DNA of 64,000 bases from Yimella sp. cx-51 (GTDB taxonomy: Bacteria; Actinomycetota; Actinomycetes; Actinomycetales; Dermatophilaceae): positions 1,674,001 to 1,738,000 of the forward strand of contig NZ_CP072113.1 in the NCBI RefSeq assembly GCF_017654605.1, read 5' to 3'. A model generated the notes under the pieces. The model was not told the DNA's origin and made no database searches. It saw nothing but the letters and a program-made list of their open reading frames with translations. Shown here piece after piece: positions 62,909-64,000 of this stretch (position 1 is its first letter; each line of letters begins with the position of its first letter). The translations under genes and the position numbers were made by a program.

Positions 62909-64000
62909 ATGACAGCCGCTCCCCTCGCAACCGGTCGTCCGCCAGGCGGAGGCGGCCCCGGCGGACGCGTCGCTCGCAAGAGCGCCGGAGACATCGCCCA
63001 ACTCGACGAACATCCCGTACCGCTGCCCCGCATCACAGCGCTCTTCCGGCCCTACCGGTTCCGCCTCGCGCTGGTCGTCGCGCTCATCGTCATCACCTCA
63101 CTGATCAGCTTGGCTTCCCCGTTCCTGGTCAAGCACCTCATCGACGACGCCATCCCCCACCAGAACGTCGCACTGCTGCTCACCCTGGTCGGCGCCATGC
63201 TGGCGATCACCGTCCTCACCCAGGTGCTCGGCGTGCTCCAGACGTGGATCACCACCCTCATCGGGCAACGCGTCATGCACGATCTCCGGACGCGCTTGTT
63301 CGCCCATCTGCAGCGCATGCCGCTCTCCTTCTTCACCCGCACCCGCAGCGGCGAGGTGCAGTCACGCGTCACGAACGACATCAACGCCATGCAGTCGGTG
63401 GTCACCGACTCCGCAACCTCCATCGCCTCCAACGTCACGACCGCCGTCGGCACCGCCACCGCCATGGCCTTCCTGTCGTGGCGCCTCTCGCTGCTCAGCC
63501 TGCTCGTGCTGCCGCCCGCCATCTACCTCACCCGGCGAGTTGCCCTGCAGCGCAAGAAGATCCAGAGCCGGGCGCAGCGCACGCTCGCCGACATGCAGAC
63601 CCAGATCGAGGAGTCGCTGTCGATCAACGGTGTGGTGCTGGCCAAGACGCTCGGCTCCGGCCCGGCCCTCTCGCAACGCTTCGAAGGTTCGTCCGGCACG
63701 CTCACGGAACTGGAAGTGCAGTCACAACTGGCCGGACGCTGGCGGATGGGCACGATGGCCATCGTCTTCGCGGCGATCCCGGCGATGATCTACCTGGCTG
63801 CTGGGCTTCCGGCCACCAGCGGCGGCATGACGATCGGCACCCTCGTGGCGTTTGTCGCCCTGCAGAGCCAACTCTTCCGTCCCCTGATGGGTGTGCTCAA
63901 CGTCGGCGCCCAGGTAGTGACCTCGATGGCGCTCTTCAGCCGCATCTTCGAATATCTCGATCTGCCCGTCGATATCGACGAACCCGCCGAACCAGCTGAT
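62909..64000 (+). CDS. ABC exporter, membrane-domain part (runs off right edge)
   Basis: First 364 codons of a half-type ABC exporter. A Gly/Pro-rich N-terminus is followed by the six-helix transmembrane domain: FRPYRFRLALVVALIVITSL, LIDDAIPHQNVALLL, LIGQRVMHDLRTRLFAHLQRMPLSFFTRTRSGEVQSRVTND is split over the usual coupling helices, and EESLSINGVVLAKT follows. The window ends just before the ATP-binding domain, at a position where most of the membrane domain is complete. AAAGGAG lies 6 nt before the ATG. Probably a multidrug or lipid exporter controlled by the divergent MarR protein. Confidence 0.92.
   Translation, partial: MTAAPLATGRPPGGGGPGGRVARKSAGDIAQLDEHPVPLPRITALFRPYRFRLALVVALIVITSLISLASPFLVKHLIDDAIPHQNVALLLTLVGAMLAITVLTQVLGVLQTWITTLIGQRVMHDLRTRLFAHLQRMPLSFFTRTRSGEVQSRVTNDINAMQSVVTDSATSIASNVTTAVGTATAMAFLSWRLSLLSLLVLPPAIYLTRRVALQRKKIQSRAQRTLADMQTQIEESLSINGVVLAKTLGSGPALSQRFEGSSGTLTELEVQSQLAGRWRMGTMAIVFAAIPAMIYLAAGLPATSGGMTIGTLVAFVALQSQLFRPLMGVLNVGAQVVTSMALFSRIFEYLDLPVDIDEPAEPAD

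Overview
The window is 64 kb of high-GC chromosomal DNA from an actinomycete. Three things support this. The cell-envelope lipid genes are those for phosphatidylinositol mannosides (pgsA1, a PatA-type acyltransferase, pimA). GTG starts and 4-bp start/stop overlaps (ATGA or GTGA) are very common. Several blocks keep the gene order known from Mycobacterium tuberculosis and relatives: garA-ftsR-nuclease-resR-gcvP; xerD-parA-scpA-scpB-rluB-cmk-der; relA-apt-secF-secD-yajC-ruvB-ruvA-ruvC-yebC-pdxT-pdxS-pimA-patA-pgsA1-HIT. PdxST-type B6 synthesis, TrpB2 and a DUF881/Sbp cluster also fit. The overall style suggests order Micrococcales, but the genus cannot be fixed from sequence reading alone.

Layout. 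1-8.1 kb: glycine cleavage genes gcvP (behind a glycine riboswitch) and gcvH, two MerR regulators, GarA, a DUF151 nuclease, a DUF881/Sbp/DUF881 membrane cluster, a CDP-alcohol phosphotransferase and FdhD. 8.2-18 kb: a more individual stretch with a DUF2207-like membrane protein, a CorA transporter, a MalY-like aminotransferase, a large secreted M6 metalloprotease, tRNA-Pro, TrpB2, a decayed amino-acid permease pseudogene and a DUF2975/HTH pair behind a perfectly palindromic promoter. 18-26 kb: the conserved der-plsC-cmk-tyrA-rluB-scpB-scpA-parA-xerD run. 26-34.6 kb: hisS, a metallo-beta-lactamase-fold hydrolase, a lipoprotein cyclophilin, a DUF349 protein, an M18 aminopeptidase and an acyltransferase-SGNH fusion. 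34.6-51 kb: rel, apt, secF, secD, yajC, ruvBAC, yebC, pdxT, a GNAT fusion, pdxS, a LemA-like protein and the PIM synthesis genes up to the HIT protein. 51-59.7 kb: an accessory segment lying between the HIT gene and thrS, which are neighbours in mycobacteria. It holds a deazaflavin-type oxidoreductase, a PuuD-like amidotransferase, pxpA-pxpB-pxpC (5-oxoprolinase), a small exported protein coupled to an ABC transporter, and a photolyase. 59.8-64 kb: thrS, an MT0933-like antitoxin-family protein, a MarR regulator and the start of a divergent ABC exporter that runs off the right edge.

The most unusual structures are four. (1) Three perfect 62-bp tandem repeats between ruvC and ruvA; each unit encodes a 21-codon mini-ORF whose stop overlaps the next start as ATGA, so the translational chain ruvC-mini-mini-mini-ruvA is never broken. 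(2) A perfect 32-bp palindrome laid over the -35/-10 region of the DUF2975/HTH operon. (3) A run of nine G in the -35/-10 spacer of the predicted promoter of the exported-protein/ABC-transporter cassette. (4) That cassette itself, whose codon use and base composition differ from its neighbours. No gap between genes exceeds about 300 bases. No insertion sequence, prophage, CRISPR array or replication origin was seen.
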